Shown here piece by piece: positions 31,678 through 41,480 of a stretch of 64,000 nt of DNA (position 1 is its first letter; every line of letters starts with the position of its first letter). The stretch is from NCBI GenBank assembly GCA_017539045.1, contig JAFYHS010000021.1:43952-107951 (forward strand), written 5' to 3'. The notes below the pieces were generated by a model, which saw nothing but the letters and a program-made list of their open reading frames with translations, had not been told where the DNA came from and did no database searches. The DNA is from Bacteroidales bacterium (GTDB taxonomy: Bacteria > Bacteroidota > Bacteroidia > Bacteroidales > F082). The position numbers and the translations under genes were made by a program.

Positions 31678-32364
31678 ATGAGGAAAAGACGTTTTCTTTT
31701 TGTTTTACTACTATTGCCCTGCATGATTTTTGCGCAGGGCCAAGCAAAGCCTTTCAACAAAGGCAAAATTGTCCTGAATTTTGGATATGAGAAGCAGCCA
31801 GGAAGCGGCTTGAGAGGTGAAGCACCTAAAATTTGCTTCAGCGCTGGATATGGGTTCACGGACTGGTGTGTGGCAGGCCTCTATGCCAATTATGGGAGTG
31901 ACTTTATGGGTTATCATGCATATTCAATCAGTGGAAAAGATGAAAACGGGGCACCCATAAGCTTATATTGGCTAGAATTCAATAGCAACTATCTTGAATA
32001 TGGAACCCATGCCGAATTTCATCCTGTCAATCTGATGTTGCCGCAGTTTTATTTCGTGGATGTCTATGCTATTGTCCGTGTTGGGATGCATCATTTTATT
32101 TGCGATATCATAAGCGAGACAGGCTATGATGAAGTTCATGAAACTGAGTCTGGCTCATTGAAAAACTCCGCCACGCCCTACCTTGTCGGGGGATGGGGTG
32201 TGGCAATCAACCCGTCCAGATATTTTGGCTTTTTCTATGAAAGGACACATAACACACTCACTGACTTTTATGAAGTGTCGACTCCCTCTCTTAAACATCA
32301 TTTGTACCACCGCTTCGGCATCAACGTCCGTTTCGGCGGGCCGAAGAAATGGCAAAAACAATAA
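31678..32364 (+). CDS. Predicted outer-membrane beta-barrel protein, tandem copy 2
   Basis: A 228-aa exported protein. The signal is MRKRRFLFVLLLLPCMIFAQ, followed by GQAKPFNKGKI, then beta strands to INVRFGGPKKWQKQ. It is a paralogue of the gene at 30896. The longest frame starts at 31552, overlapping copy 1, but the residues before MRKRR do not look like protein and include a palindrome. ATG 31678 gives a clean signal peptide, so it is preferred. Four bases separate it from the DUF4249 lipoprotein gene, where base composition becomes GC-rich again. Confidence 0.65.
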   Translation: MRKRRFLFVLLLLPCMIFAQGQAKPFNKGKIVLNFGYEKQPGSGLRGEAPKICFSAGYGFTDWCVAGLYANYGSDFMGYHAYSISGKDENGAPISLYWLEFNSNYLEYGTHAEFHPVNLMLPQFYFVDVYAIVRVGMHHFICDIISETGYDEVHETESGSLKNSATPYLVGGWGVAINPSRYFGFFYERTHNTLTDFYEVSTPSLKHHLYHRFGINVRFGGPKKWQKQ

Positions 32365-32367
32365 ATC

Positions 32368-33324
32368 ATGAATAAACCCCTTTTTGTTTTCTTTTTGGCG
32401 GCGATAGCCTTCAGCGGCTGCCGCAAACAGGTCGGCGGCTACGACCGACCCGATTTCGATCCCCAACCCACTTTGAACGCCGTGCTGCAGCAAGGCCAAC
32501 CGGTGTGGGCACAGGTCTCCTTTGCCCGGTGCCTTGACTCGGTGCACCCTGCACCTTGCACCGATGCCGAAGTGCTGCTTTATGTGGACGGACAGCTTGC
32601 CGAAAGGCTGCAACACGAAGGCGACGGCATCTACATGGGCGAAACCCACGCCGAAGCCTTGCACGAATACGCCTGCAAGGTCGTCATCCCTGGCTACGAC
32701 ACGCTCTTTGCCCAAACCGAGATGCCTGGGACGCCCGTGGTGACGGGCGTTGAAATCATGGAAAACGCCACCGTTGACGACGAAGGCCGCCCTTGTCCCG
32801 CCTTCATGATTACCTTCAAGACCGACCCGCGTCAGGACTTGTATTATTGCTCCAATATATACGCGACTTTCCTCAATGAGTACTATGATACTGAGACCCA
32901 TGCCTACCTTGGCCACTCCATCGAATCAGGCACTATGAGTGGGTCCATCAACACCGACGACCCCGTGCTGCTCAACGAAGGCTCCGACCGCCTGCTGTTC
33001 AGCAACGAGATCATCAACGATACGACCTACACCATGAAGGTGAACGCCTGGTTCAGCAGCCACGGATGGGGAGGACAACACACGGGCGGCGTCATAGTGC
33101 GTACAGGTGAGGTGGTGGTCCGTTTGCATGGCCTCTCCGAGTCGGCCTACCGTTACCTGAAGAGCAAAAAAGAAGCCTACGAAGAGCTGGATGCCTACAC
33201 CAATCTTTTTCTCGGCGTCATCACCCCCGTCAGCCTATACAGCAATGTGGAGAACGGCAAGGGTGTTTTTGCCGCCATCGCCCCCATGACTTGCGACACC
33301 ATTTTCATCAACCCCGAAGACTAA
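32368..33324 (+). CDS. DUF4249 lipoprotein
   Basis: A 318-aa predicted surface lipoprotein: signal ending IAFSGC with the lipobox cysteine near residue 18. The family is typical of Bacteroidota and usually sits next to a TonB-dependent receptor, as here (the receptor begins six bases downstream). Strand-rich sections (AEVLLYVDGQLAERLQHE, YACKVVIPGYDTLFAQTEMPGTP) fit the domain. It may help the receptor capture a substrate, but the ligand is unknown. Confidence 0.85.
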   Translation: MNKPLFVFFLAAIAFSGCRKQVGGYDRPDFDPQPTLNAVLQQGQPVWAQVSFARCLDSVHPAPCTDAEVLLYVDGQLAERLQHEGDGIYMGETHAEALHEYACKVVIPGYDTLFAQTEMPGTPVVTGVEIMENATVDDEGRPCPAFMITFKTDPRQDLYYCSNIYATFLNEYYDTETHAYLGHSIESGTMSGSINTDDPVLLNEGSDRLLFSNEIINDTTYTMKVNAWFSSHGWGGQHTGGVIVRTGEVVVRLHGLSESAYRYLKSKKEAYEELDAYTNLFLGVITPVSLYSNVENGKGVFAAIAPMTCDTIFINPED

Positions 33325-33329
33325 GCGTC

Positions 33330-35672
33330 ATGAAAAAGATCGTTTTACTAATCTGCCTCTTCACTTCTCTCTTTGCCCAAGCCCAACAAACCCGTATCAC
33401 GGGCTTCGTCAGCGATGCCAACGACGGCGAACGCATCATCGGGGCCAACGTCTTCTTGCACGACCGCTCGAAAGGCGTGGCCACCGACCAAAAGGGCTAT
33501 TTCAACCTCGCGGTCGAGTTGCCTGCCACACTTTGCGTTTCATGCGTCGGCTACGAAGAAACCTGCCTCAAGGTGGACCATGCCGACCAACCGCTGCAAA
33601 TCCGTTTACAACCTTTGACCGAGACCCTTCAATCCGTCGATGTCAGTGCCAGCCGCATTGAACGAAAGACCAACTTCAACACCTTGACCCTCAATGCCAA
33701 GAGCATCGACCAACTGCCCACTCTCGGCAGTCGCCCCGACATCATCAAGGCAGCACAGCAACTGCCCGGCATCGAGGCTGCCACCGAGGCCTCCAGCCTG
33801 ATGATTGTGCGCGGCGGCAACCCAGGTGAAAACCTCTATTTGCTCGACAACGTTCCGCTCATCTATGTCAACCATCTCGGCGGCTTCATGTCGGTGTTCA
33901 ACTCCGAGATGATCAACACGATGGACATCTACAAAGGCGGCTTCCCTGCCCGCTTTGGCGGCAAGCTGTCGTCAATCGTCGACCTCACCACAAAGAAAGG
34001 CGACCCCTCACGACTGAAAGGCTCGCTCAGCGCAGGGCTCACCGACTTGGCCTTTGCCGTGGAAGGCCCAGGCGGACTGAAAAACTCCAGCTTTATCGTC
34101 ACTGGTCGCAAGACCCTTACCGAGGCATTGCTCTTTGCTGCAAGTAAAGTCAGCCAGGAAATGGGAGGACAAGACTACAATATGGCCTACGGCTTCCACG
34201 ACATCAACGCCAAATACACATGGGCTCCCGATGCCAAAAACAGCTTCGCTTTCAATGTGTATGAGGGTGACGACTACATGCGCATCTGGAAAAACAATGA
34301 GGAAAACGGCGACATCGAGCGCAACAGCGTCGGCAACATCTGGGGCAACCTGCTCGTCTCGGGGCAATGGAACAGCGCGGTTAGCTCACGATTGTTTATG
34401 GCTAATACGCTGTCGTTCACCCAATACCGCTTGAAGAACAACATGAAGGCTTACCTAAGAAACAGCATTGACACGACCGATTTCTTCGTCAAGACATCCT
34501 CACGCGTCAGTGACCTCTCGCTTCGCTCCGACTGGAAGCTCTTTGTCGGTAATGCCTACACCTTGGAATACGGCCTGCAAGGCTCCTACCTCACGTATCG
34601 CCCCAACCACTTCACCAGTAGCTTCTCGGAGGCCAGCCTACCTGACATTTCGAGCGTGCTCGACAACGCGTTTTATTTGGACAACAAGCTGAAGTTAGGC
34701 AGTTGGTTCATTGGTTCCATTGGACTAAGGTTGAATAGCTTCGTGAACAGCGGTTACCATCATCTTGCTTGGGAGCCGAGGATGAATCTCAGTTTCGGGA
34801 TAGGTGGTAGTACCATCAACCTGACCGCCATGCGTGTCACGCAGAACGCTCACCTGATGATGACGCCAGGCTCCATCATGAACAACGAGGTTTGGATTCC
34901 TGCCGATGCCCGCATCAAGCCCGCCACCTCCGACCAAGCCTCGGTGGGCTGGCAGCGCAGTTTTTGGCAAGGCCATGTCGACGTTGAAATCGATGCCTAC
35001 TACAAGCTGCTCCGCGACTTGGCCACCTACCGCGAGGGCTACAGCACCCTCCTCGGCGACTCCGACTGGCGCAGCAAGGTTGAAACAGGTGGCAAAGGCA
35101 AGTCGTATGGCATCGAGATGATGACCCGTTTCAACTTCAACCGCTTCGACGGCTATGTGGGCTACACTTGGTCGCACACGACGCGACAGTTCAACCAAAT
35201 CAACAACGGCAAGGAATACGTTTACGAATACGACCGCCCCCATTCCGTCAACATCAATGTGAATTATCAGCTAACGGAGCGTTGGTCGCTGAGCGCTTTG
35301 TGGACCTATCAGACCGGCTTGCCTTACACGCCCGTCATCGGGGTGCAGACTACACCTGTCATCACGCCCGAAGGCGATGTGGATTTTGAGCAAACCAACA
35401 TCTACGGTGAGCGCAACAGTGCCAGGATGCGCGACTACCACCGCCTCGACTTGGCCGCCAAGTTCAAGACCAAGACCGAAAAAGGCCGCAAAGCAGAGTG
35501 GACCTTCTCCATCTACAATGTGTATTGCCGACAGAACCCGTTCTATTACTACTACGGCGACCCGAAAGGCGACCCGTTGTATTGGAACCAGTTCCCCGAC
35601 GAACCGCAACAGCTCTGGCAGCGTTGTTTCTTCCCAATCATACCCTCGTTCTCTTATAAGGTGTGGTTCTAA
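33330..35672 (+). CDS. TonB-dependent receptor with carboxypeptidase-like N-terminal domain
   Basis: A 780-aa outer-membrane receptor. After the signal peptide (MKKIVLLICLFTSLFAQAQ) comes a carboxypeptidase-regulatory-like domain (TRITGFVSDANDGERIIGANV), a TonB plug (VDVSASRIERKTNF, then LMIVRGGNPGENLYLLDNVPL) and a C-terminal beta-barrel ending in IPSFSYKVWF. These import a substrate across the outer membrane using TonB energy. With DUF4249 upstream it is a two-gene uptake unit of unknown substrate, not an obvious SusC/SusD polysaccharide pair. The frame extends to 33291, but those residues are inside the previous gene. Confidence 0.9.
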   Translation: MKKIVLLICLFTSLFAQAQQTRITGFVSDANDGERIIGANVFLHDRSKGVATDQKGYFNLAVELPATLCVSCVGYEETCLKVDHADQPLQIRLQPLTETLQSVDVSASRIERKTNFNTLTLNAKSIDQLPTLGSRPDIIKAAQQLPGIEAATEASSLMIVRGGNPGENLYLLDNVPLIYVNHLGGFMSVFNSEMINTMDIYKGGFPARFGGKLSSIVDLTTKKGDPSRLKGSLSAGLTDLAFAVEGPGGLKNSSFIVTGRKTLTEALLFAASKVSQEMGGQDYNMAYGFHDINAKYTWAPDAKNSFAFNVYEGDDYMRIWKNNEENGDIERNSVGNIWGNLLVSGQWNSAVSSRLFMANTLSFTQYRLKNNMKAYLRNSIDTTDFFVKTSSRVSDLSLRSDWKLFVGNAYTLEYGLQGSYLTYRPNHFTSSFSEASLPDISSVLDNAFYLDNKLKLGSWFIGSIGLRLNSFVNSGYHHLAWEPRMNLSFGIGGSTINLTAMRVTQNAHLMMTPGSIMNNEVWIPADARIKPATSDQASVGWQRSFWQGHVDVEIDAYYKLLRDLATYREGYSTLLGDSDWRSKVETGGKGKSYGIEMMTRFNFNRFDGYVGYTWSHTTRQFNQINNGKEYVYEYDRPHSVNINVNYQLTERWSLSALWTYQTGLPYTPVIGVQTTPVITPEGDVDFEQTNIYGERNSARMRDYHRLDLAAKFKTKTEKGRKAEWTFSIYNVYCRQNPFYYYYGDPKGDPLYWNQFPDEPQQLWQRCFFPIIPSFSYKVWF

Positions 35673-35681
35673 TTCCAAATT

Positions 35682-35720
35682 AGCCCTTTTTCCATAGAAT
35701 ATTTGGGGAAGGGCTTTTTT
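35682..35720 (+). terminator. Terminator after the TonB receptor
   Basis: AGCCCTT (35682-35688) pairs with AAGGGCT (35709-35715), followed by six T's, with a 20-base loop. It separates the receptor from the alpha-2-macroglobulin gene. Confidence 0.75.
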
Positions 35721-35737
35721 GTTTCAAGTAGGTTTTC

Positions 35738-35745
35738 TATTTTTG
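35738..35745 (+). promoter_or_regulatory. Predicted -7 box for the alpha-2-macroglobulin gene
   Basis: TATTTTTG, 30 bases before ATG 35776, after the terminator. The longer frame beginning 35719 starts in this promoter region and is rejected. Confidence 0.45.
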
Positions 35746-35775
35746 CTTTTTGAAAATAACTCAAAAAGCTATGAT

Positions 35776-38700
35776 ATGAAAACCATGCATTATTTGAAAA
35801 GAATCAGCGGCATCAGCCTGGTTATGGGCTTGTTGCTGCTTGCCTTGTTGCCCTCGTGCGGCAAGAAGGGGAAGGACAACAATGTGTTTGTGGAACGCAT
35901 CAGCCAGTTGGATGAGTCCATGCTGGCCATGCTCGACAGCTACACCTCGGGCGTCATCGCCGCAGGCGAGCCCGTCGTGGTGCGCTTCAGCAACCCCGAA
36001 GACCTGAAGGTGAAATTCGGCGAGCCCATCCCCGCCAAGGCCTTCGAGTTCGCACCCGCCCTGAAGGGTAAGGCCATGTGGATCGACGAAAACACCGTCG
36101 GCTTCCAGTACGACAACATCGACAAGGACCAGAACTATGTCTGTCGGTTCAAGATGGCCGACTTCGTTGACGTCGCTCCCGACAAGGTGCTGGAGTTCGG
36201 CTTCGGCGTACGCCGCCAAAACTTCAGCCTCGTCACCATGCAGCCCATCTGCACCTCCAACGAGGAAATGAACTACAACATCCGTCTGGCGTTTGCCACA
36301 CCCATCGACCAGGCCGAGGCCGTCAAACTGTTCGACGAGTCCTTCCGCAAGGACCATCCCGTGGAGGTGAGTTACGTCGGAAACAATGTCTTCGATTTCC
36401 TCGTGCAAGGCCTGAAACGCGAGGCCTCCGACTATCAGTTGCCCCTGACGCTCGACGGCAAACCCATCGACTGCAAAGCCAAGATGCAACGCGAGCTGAC
36501 GGTCTATGCCAAGGACGGCTTCAAGCCCTTGCTGTTCGATGTCGACAAGGTCGCCAACAAAGCCTCCCTGTTCTTCTCGCAACCACTGAAAGAAGACCAG
36601 AACCTCGACGGCTTCGTCACCTTCAACAAGGCACTGGGCTACAAGGCCGATATCAAAGGCAACCAGATCGATTTCTATTTCGACAAGAGCTCACTCAACA
36701 ACTATGAATTGTCGGAGCTGAACATGACCGTGGGCAGCGGCATCCGTGCCGCCAACGGCATGCTCATGCAAAGCGACTATCCCTTCGACTTCGACCTTAC
36801 CGACAACCTGCCTAAGGTGCGTTGGACCGACGACGGCGTCATCATCCCTAAGGTGGAGGAGACCACGGTGTATTTTGACGCCATCTGCCTCAACGCGGTG
36901 ACGCTGAGAATCGTGCGTGTCTTCGACGACAATATCCTCTCTTTCATGCAGGACAACGAGTTGAGCGAGACCTACGGCATCCGTAAGGCAGGCCGTCTCG
37001 AGAAGAAGGTGAGGCTGGCCATCGACAATCCCTATGCCAACCAGTGGAAGACGTTCCCCATCGTCCTTTCCGACTACGTCAAGGTGGAGCCAGGCGCCAT
37101 GTACCAACTCAGCCTTAACTTCGGTCCCGCCGACTACACCTTCGCCTCTGAAGAGATGAAACAAGCCGTGGTTGAGAACGAAAAGCGTGAGGCCGAGTAT
37201 TGGGACGGCAACCGCTACGACTACAAGGAATACCGCTACGACGGCGAATGGAACGACCCCAACGGCTACTACTATTATAACTATGTGGAGCAGAAGAAGA
37301 ACATCGTCGTCAGCGACCTCGCAGTGACGGCCAAGATGGGCCGCGACGACCTCGTCGACGTGTATGTCTACCGCATCTCCGATGCCAAGCCCGCCACGGG
37401 CGCTCAGGTGACGGCCTACAACTACCAGAAGCAGGAGCTGGCCAAAGGCAACGTCGACGGCATGGGCCACGTGCAGCTGCAATGTGCCAACCGCCCCGCT
37501 TTCGTGGTGGCCTACAATAAGAAAGACGGCAAGTCAGTCATCAAGTTGAACGACGGCAATGCCTTGTCGTACAGCCGCTTCGATATCGCTGGCGAGCCCG
37601 TCGAAAAGGGCGTTTCCGCCTTCGCCTACAGTAATCGCGGCGTATGGCGCCCGGGCGATGAGTTGCAACTCAACCTCATGCTCAACGATTTGGATGCGGC
37701 CATCCCCGCTGACTACCCCGTCGTACTCGAGGTGATGGATGCCACAGGTCGCCTCTATGCCAAGCAGGTGAACAGCAAGCCTGTGAACGACATCTACTGC
37801 TTCACCGTGCCGACCAATGTGGCCGATGAGACCGGCGTGTGGCAAGCCCGTTTCAAGGTGGGCACAAGCACCATCACACAGTATCTGCGCGTGGAGACGG
37901 TGAAACCCAACCGCTTGGAAATCAAGATGGACCTGCCTGAGGTGGTTAGCCTGAAGCATAACGACCGCGTCAACCTGACTTCAAGATGGCTCAACGGTAT
38001 GAAAGCCAATGGCTTGAAGACCGAAGTGGATGTGAAGCTCCGCGGCGGTGAGACCACCTTCAAGGCGTATCCCAACTACACCTTCGTGAACGAGACCCAG
38101 AGCTTTGTCCCGCAAGAGTTGGCCCTCTATAGCGGCAACCTCAACGCTGAAGGCGTGGTCAATGTGGGCTTCGGTCCGCTGAAGGATATCTATGCCGCCC
38201 AGATGATGAACGGCACCTTCACGGTGAAGGTCTTCGAACAGGGTGGCGACTTCAGCATCGCTTCCTTCAAGTCGAAGCTCTCGCCATACGAGCGTTATGT
38301 GGGCGTCGACCTGCCTGAGACCGCCTCGAAATATGGCAGCTACTACGACACCGAGAAAGACTGGACCTTCAATATCGCCATAGTCAACGAGGACGGCACG
38401 GCCTGCAAGGCTTCCGTTGCCCTCGACTATGCCCTCTATAAGCTGGATTCCTACTGGTGGTGGTCGAGCGAGGACCAATACTCGTTGCAACGTTATGCCT
38501 CGGGTACCTATAAGGCCCCTGTGCAAAACGGCTCCTTGACCTGCAATGGCACCACCTCGGTGACCTTCAACATCCCGAACGACAAATGGGGCTGCTATCT
38601 CTTCGTCGTCGACGACAAGCAGGGTGGCAACACCTTTGCCAAGGTCATCAGCTTCGACTGGGGCTATGGCCATGCCTCGTCGGCCGCGGGCGCTCCTGCC

Positions 38701-41283
38701 CAACTCTCCATGAAGACTACGGCCGAAAGCTATCAGGTGCGTGAGAAGATCGTCGTCACCTTCCCGGCCAACGAAAAAGCCAAGGCACTGGTGACCGTGG
38801 AAGCCAACGACAAGGTGCTGCAAAACATGCTGGTGGAGAACCTCGGCCAGGAGGGTAAGGTGGAGATCACCGCTACCGAAGAGATGATTCCGAATGTCTA
38901 CGTCTATGTGGCCTTGATACAGCCGCACGATGTCGCCAACGATATGCCTATCCGTCTCTATGGCGTGGTGCCCGTGAAGGTGGAAGACAAGAAGCTGCAG
39001 CTGCAGCCTGTCATCCAAGTGCCCGAAACGGCCAACACAAAGAAAAAGGTGGAAGTGAAGGTGGCCGAAGCCAACAAGCAAGGCATGACCTACACCTTGG
39101 CCGTCGTCGACGAAGGCATCCTCGGCTTGACCAACTACAAGACGCCCAATCCTTACGGTTACTTCAACAGCAAGCAGGCTTTGAGCGTGCGCACTTGGGA
39201 CAACTACGCCAACATCGTCGATGCCTTCAGCGGCGAGCTGGGCTCCGTCTATGCCATCGGCGGCGACGGTATCCTCAACCAGGAGATCACCCTCGACAAG
39301 CGCTTCAAGGCCTTCGCGGTGACCTATGGTCCCTTTGAGTTGAAGGCTGGCGCTTCCAACACCCATACGATAGAAGTGCCGCAATGCTCTGGTGCCCTCC
39401 GCTTCATGGTGGTGGCCAAAGGCGACGGCAAGGCCTTCGGCTCGGCTGAGAAACAGATGAAGGTCTTCGACCCGATCAACCTCTATGCCTCGGCACCTCG
39501 TGTGGTGGCTCCCGGCGACGAGCTCAACCTCAAGGTGCAGGTGCAGGCTCCCACGATGAAGAACAAGACACTGGAGGTGAAGTTCGACAATAAGAACCTT
39601 GATGTCGTCGGCGCTCTACCCACCTCGGTGCAGATCGACGGCAACGGCGAGGGCCTCATCGTCGTCAAGACGAACATCCCCAAGACCATGGGCAACGCCG
39701 AAATGAACGTCAAGGTGACGGGCGAGGGCTATACCGCTGAATCGTCGACGGCCATGCCCATCCGTATGCCATACGCCGAACGTCGCAACACCATCACCAA
39801 GGAAATCGAAGCCGGACAGACGGTCAGCGTGCCGTTTGACCTGGCAGGCATGACGGGCACACAACAGGGCAACGTCACCATCTCTAACCTGCTTCCTGTC
39901 GATCTCTTCGGCCGCATCGACTATCTGACCGAGTATCCGCACGGCTGCCTCGAACAGGTGACGTCAAAAGCCTTCCCGCAGCTCTATCTGAACTACTTCG
40001 TCCAACTCGACGACAAGGCCAAGGAAGAGATGAGAGGTAACATCGATATGGCCATCAACAACCTGAAGGCCTACCGCAAGTCCGACAACTCGATGACCAA
40101 CTGGATCGGTGGCCGTTACACCGACCCGTGGACCGAGATCTATGCCTTGCATTTCCTGGTTGAAGCCCGCAAGCAAGGCTACAACGTGCACCAATATTTC
40201 ATCGACGGCCTGCTGAGATACCAAAGCGACCGAGCCAAGCAATGGCGCAACAACCCCGACTACAAGCAGGGTGAGACCATACAGGCCTACCGTCTCTTCG
40301 TGTTGGCTTTGGCCGACAAGGCTGAGATGGGCGCCATGAACCGCTTCAAGGAAATAGAGATGAAGTATGACCTCACCAAAGCTTTGGCAGCCGCTGCCTT
40401 TGCCCAAACGGGTAAGACCAGCATCGCCCAGAGCCTGCTACCTACTTTGGAAGATGGTAAGATGATGTCGGACTACTACACCTCCTTCGGCTCCCGCACC
40501 CGCGACCTCGCTTTCCTGACCTACGTGCAGATGCTCTGCGACGTGGACAAGCAGACGGTGCAAAACAACATCAACTCGGTGTGCGGCGTGCTGAGCGGCG
40601 ACGATTGGCTCGACACCCAAACTACAGCCTTCTCGCTCTTCGTGCTTGGCAAGTATGCCGAGAAGATGGGCCTCAACAATAGCAACCTCTCGGCCACCGT
40701 CAAGGTGAACGGCGAGGAACGTACTTTGAACACCAATATGGCCTCCGTCGGATACGGCTTCACGCCTAAACTGGGCGGCAACACCATCGAAATCAAGAAC
40801 AACACCAACCAGAAGATGGTGGCCCATGTCTTCACCAAGACTGCTGTGGCCGAATACGACATGAACGAGAGCGGCAACTTCATCAACATGACGGTGAACT
40901 ATACCGACAAGAATGGCAACCCGGTCAACTTGACCAACCTCACCGCTGGCACCGACCTCAAAGTGGAGATGACGGTGACCAACCCGAGTGAGTATCAAGT
41001 TACGGAGCTGGCCTTGTCGTACTACCTGCCTTCGGGTTGGGAGCTCGTCAACGACCGTCTGAACGGCGGCATGGCCGAGAACGAAGGCGCCAAGCACATC
41101 GACTTGCGCGATGACCGTGCTTACTTCTACTTCGACCTGATGCCGCGCTCGAAGAAGACCTTCACGCTGAAGGCCAACGCCACCTACGAAGGCAACTACA
41201 TGATTCCTGCCGTACGCTGCGAGGACATGTACAATAACGAGATTTTCTATCAGGTGCCGGCACGTGGGTGTGTGGTGAAATGA
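35776..41283 (+). CDS. Bacterial alpha-2-macroglobulin family lipoprotein
   Basis: A 1,835-aa giant exported protein. The signal ends LLALLPSC, a lipobox, so it is likely membrane anchored. N-terminal MG-like beta-sandwich domains fill the first half, the bait region and A2M core follow, and a helical toroid (repeats such as YLNYFVQLDDKAKEEM) leads to a C-terminal domain. The thioester motif C1391-L-E-Q1394 (HGCLEQVTSKAFPQLYL) is present, so it can trap attacking proteases covalently. In E. coli, yfhM lies next to pbpC. Here PBP1C is the next core gene but separated by a 5.6-kb insert. Confidence 0.93.
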   Translation: MKTMHYLKRISGISLVMGLLLLALLPSCGKKGKDNNVFVERISQLDESMLAMLDSYTSGVIAAGEPVVVRFSNPEDLKVKFGEPIPAKAFEFAPALKGKAMWIDENTVGFQYDNIDKDQNYVCRFKMADFVDVAPDKVLEFGFGVRRQNFSLVTMQPICTSNEEMNYNIRLAFATPIDQAEAVKLFDESFRKDHPVEVSYVGNNVFDFLVQGLKREASDYQLPLTLDGKPIDCKAKMQRELTVYAKDGFKPLLFDVDKVANKASLFFSQPLKEDQNLDGFVTFNKALGYKADIKGNQIDFYFDKSSLNNYELSELNMTVGSGIRAANGMLMQSDYPFDFDLTDNLPKVRWTDDGVIIPKVEETTVYFDAICLNAVTLRIVRVFDDNILSFMQDNELSETYGIRKAGRLEKKVRLAIDNPYANQWKTFPIVLSDYVKVEPGAMYQLSLNFGPADYTFASEEMKQAVVENEKREAEYWDGNRYDYKEYRYDGEWNDPNGYYYYNYVEQKKNIVVSDLAVTAKMGRDDLVDVYVYRISDAKPATGAQVTAYNYQKQELAKGNVDGMGHVQLQCANRPAFVVAYNKKDGKSVIKLNDGNALSYSRFDIAGEPVEKGVSAFAYSNRGVWRPGDELQLNLMLNDLDAAIPADYPVVLEVMDATGRLYAKQVNSKPVNDIYCFTVPTNVADETGVWQARFKVGTSTITQYLRVETVKPNRLEIKMDLPEVVSLKHNDRVNLTSRWLNGMKANGLKTEVDVKLRGGETTFKAYPNYTFVNETQSFVPQELALYSGNLNAEGVVNVGFGPLKDIYAAQMMNGTFTVKVFEQGGDFSIASFKSKLSPYERYVGVDLPETASKYGSYYDTEKDWTFNIAIVNEDGTACKASVALDYALYKLDSYWWWSSEDQYSLQRYASGTYKAPVQNGSLTCNGTTSVTFNIPNDKWGCYLFVVDDKQGGNTFAKVISFDWGYGHASSAAGAPAQLSMKTTAESYQVREKIVVTFPANEKAKALVTVEANDKVLQNMLVENLGQEGKVEITATEEMIPNVYVYVALIQPHDVANDMPIRLYGVVPVKVEDKKLQLQPVIQVPETANTKKKVEVKVAEANKQGMTYTLAVVDEGILGLTNYKTPNPYGYFNSKQALSVRTWDNYANIVDAFSGELGSVYAIGGDGILNQEITLDKRFKAFAVTYGPFELKAGASNTHTIEVPQCSGALRFMVVAKGDGKAFGSAEKQMKVFDPINLYASAPRVVAPGDELNLKVQVQAPTMKNKTLEVKFDNKNLDVVGALPTSVQIDGNGEGLIVVKTNIPKTMGNAEMNVKVTGEGYTAESSTAMPIRMPYAERRNTITKEIEAGQTVSVPFDLAGMTGTQQGNVTISNLLPVDLFGRIDYLTEYPHGCLEQVTSKAFPQLYLNYFVQLDDKAKEEMRGNIDMAINNLKAYRKSDNSMTNWIGGRYTDPWTEIYALHFLVEARKQGYNVHQYFIDGLLRYQSDRAKQWRNNPDYKQGETIQAYRLFVLALADKAEMGAMNRFKEIEMKYDLTKALAAAAFAQTGKTSIAQSLLPTLEDGKMMSDYYTSFGSRTRDLAFLTYVQMLCDVDKQTVQNNINSVCGVLSGDDWLDTQTTAFSLFVLGKYAEKMGLNNSNLSATVKVNGEERTLNTNMASVGYGFTPKLGGNTIEIKNNTNQKMVAHVFTKTAVAEYDMNESGNFINMTVNYTDKNGNPVNLTNLTAGTDLKVEMTVTNPSEYQVTELALSYYLPSGWELVNDRLNGGMAENEGAKHIDLRDDRAYFYFDLMPRSKKTFTLKANATYEGNYMIPAVRCEDMYNNEIFYQVPARGCVVK

Positions 41284-41305
41284 TTAGTAACGAAATGAAC
41301 ATCGT

Positions 41306-41331
41306 AGGGGCGGGCATGGATGTCCGCCCCT
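41306..41331. repeat. Palindrome after the alpha-2-macroglobulin gene
   Basis: AGGGGCGGGCA (41306-41316) pairs with TGTCCGCCCCT (41321-41331), one G-U-type pair, followed by GTTGTTTTGG. Lies just after the macroglobulin stop. It may act as a terminator or be a REP-type repeat. Confidence 0.75.
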
Positions 41332-41368
41332 GTTGTTTTGGAAAAAGCGAGTTTTATAATTTGCCAAG

Positions 41369-41416
41369 ATTTCGGGGTCAACAAGCATTTTGATGAAATA
41401 AATTTCGGGGTCAGCA
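41369..41416 (+). repeat. Direct repeats of ATTTCGGGGTCA upstream of the AAA ATPase
   Basis: ATTTCGGGGTCAaCA at 41369-41383 and ATTTCGGGGTCAgCA at 41402-41416 are 33 bases apart, followed by similar AT-rich tracts. They lie just upstream of the promoter of the ATPase, so could be regulator-binding sites or traces of insertion. Confidence 0.65.
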
Positions 41417-41436
41417 TGATTTTTCTTTGAAAAAAA

Positions 41437-41467
41437 TTGCGGGATAGAAATATTAATACTACTTTTG
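41437..41467 (+). promoter_or_regulatory. Promoter of the AAA-DUF4143 gene
   Basis: TTG at 41437-41439 (ATTG, near -33 consensus) and TACTTTTG at 41460-41467, separated by 20 bases. A good Bacteroidota promoter match, with ATG 41481 close behind. Confidence 0.6.
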
Positions 41468-41480
41468 CGTCGGATTTTCA

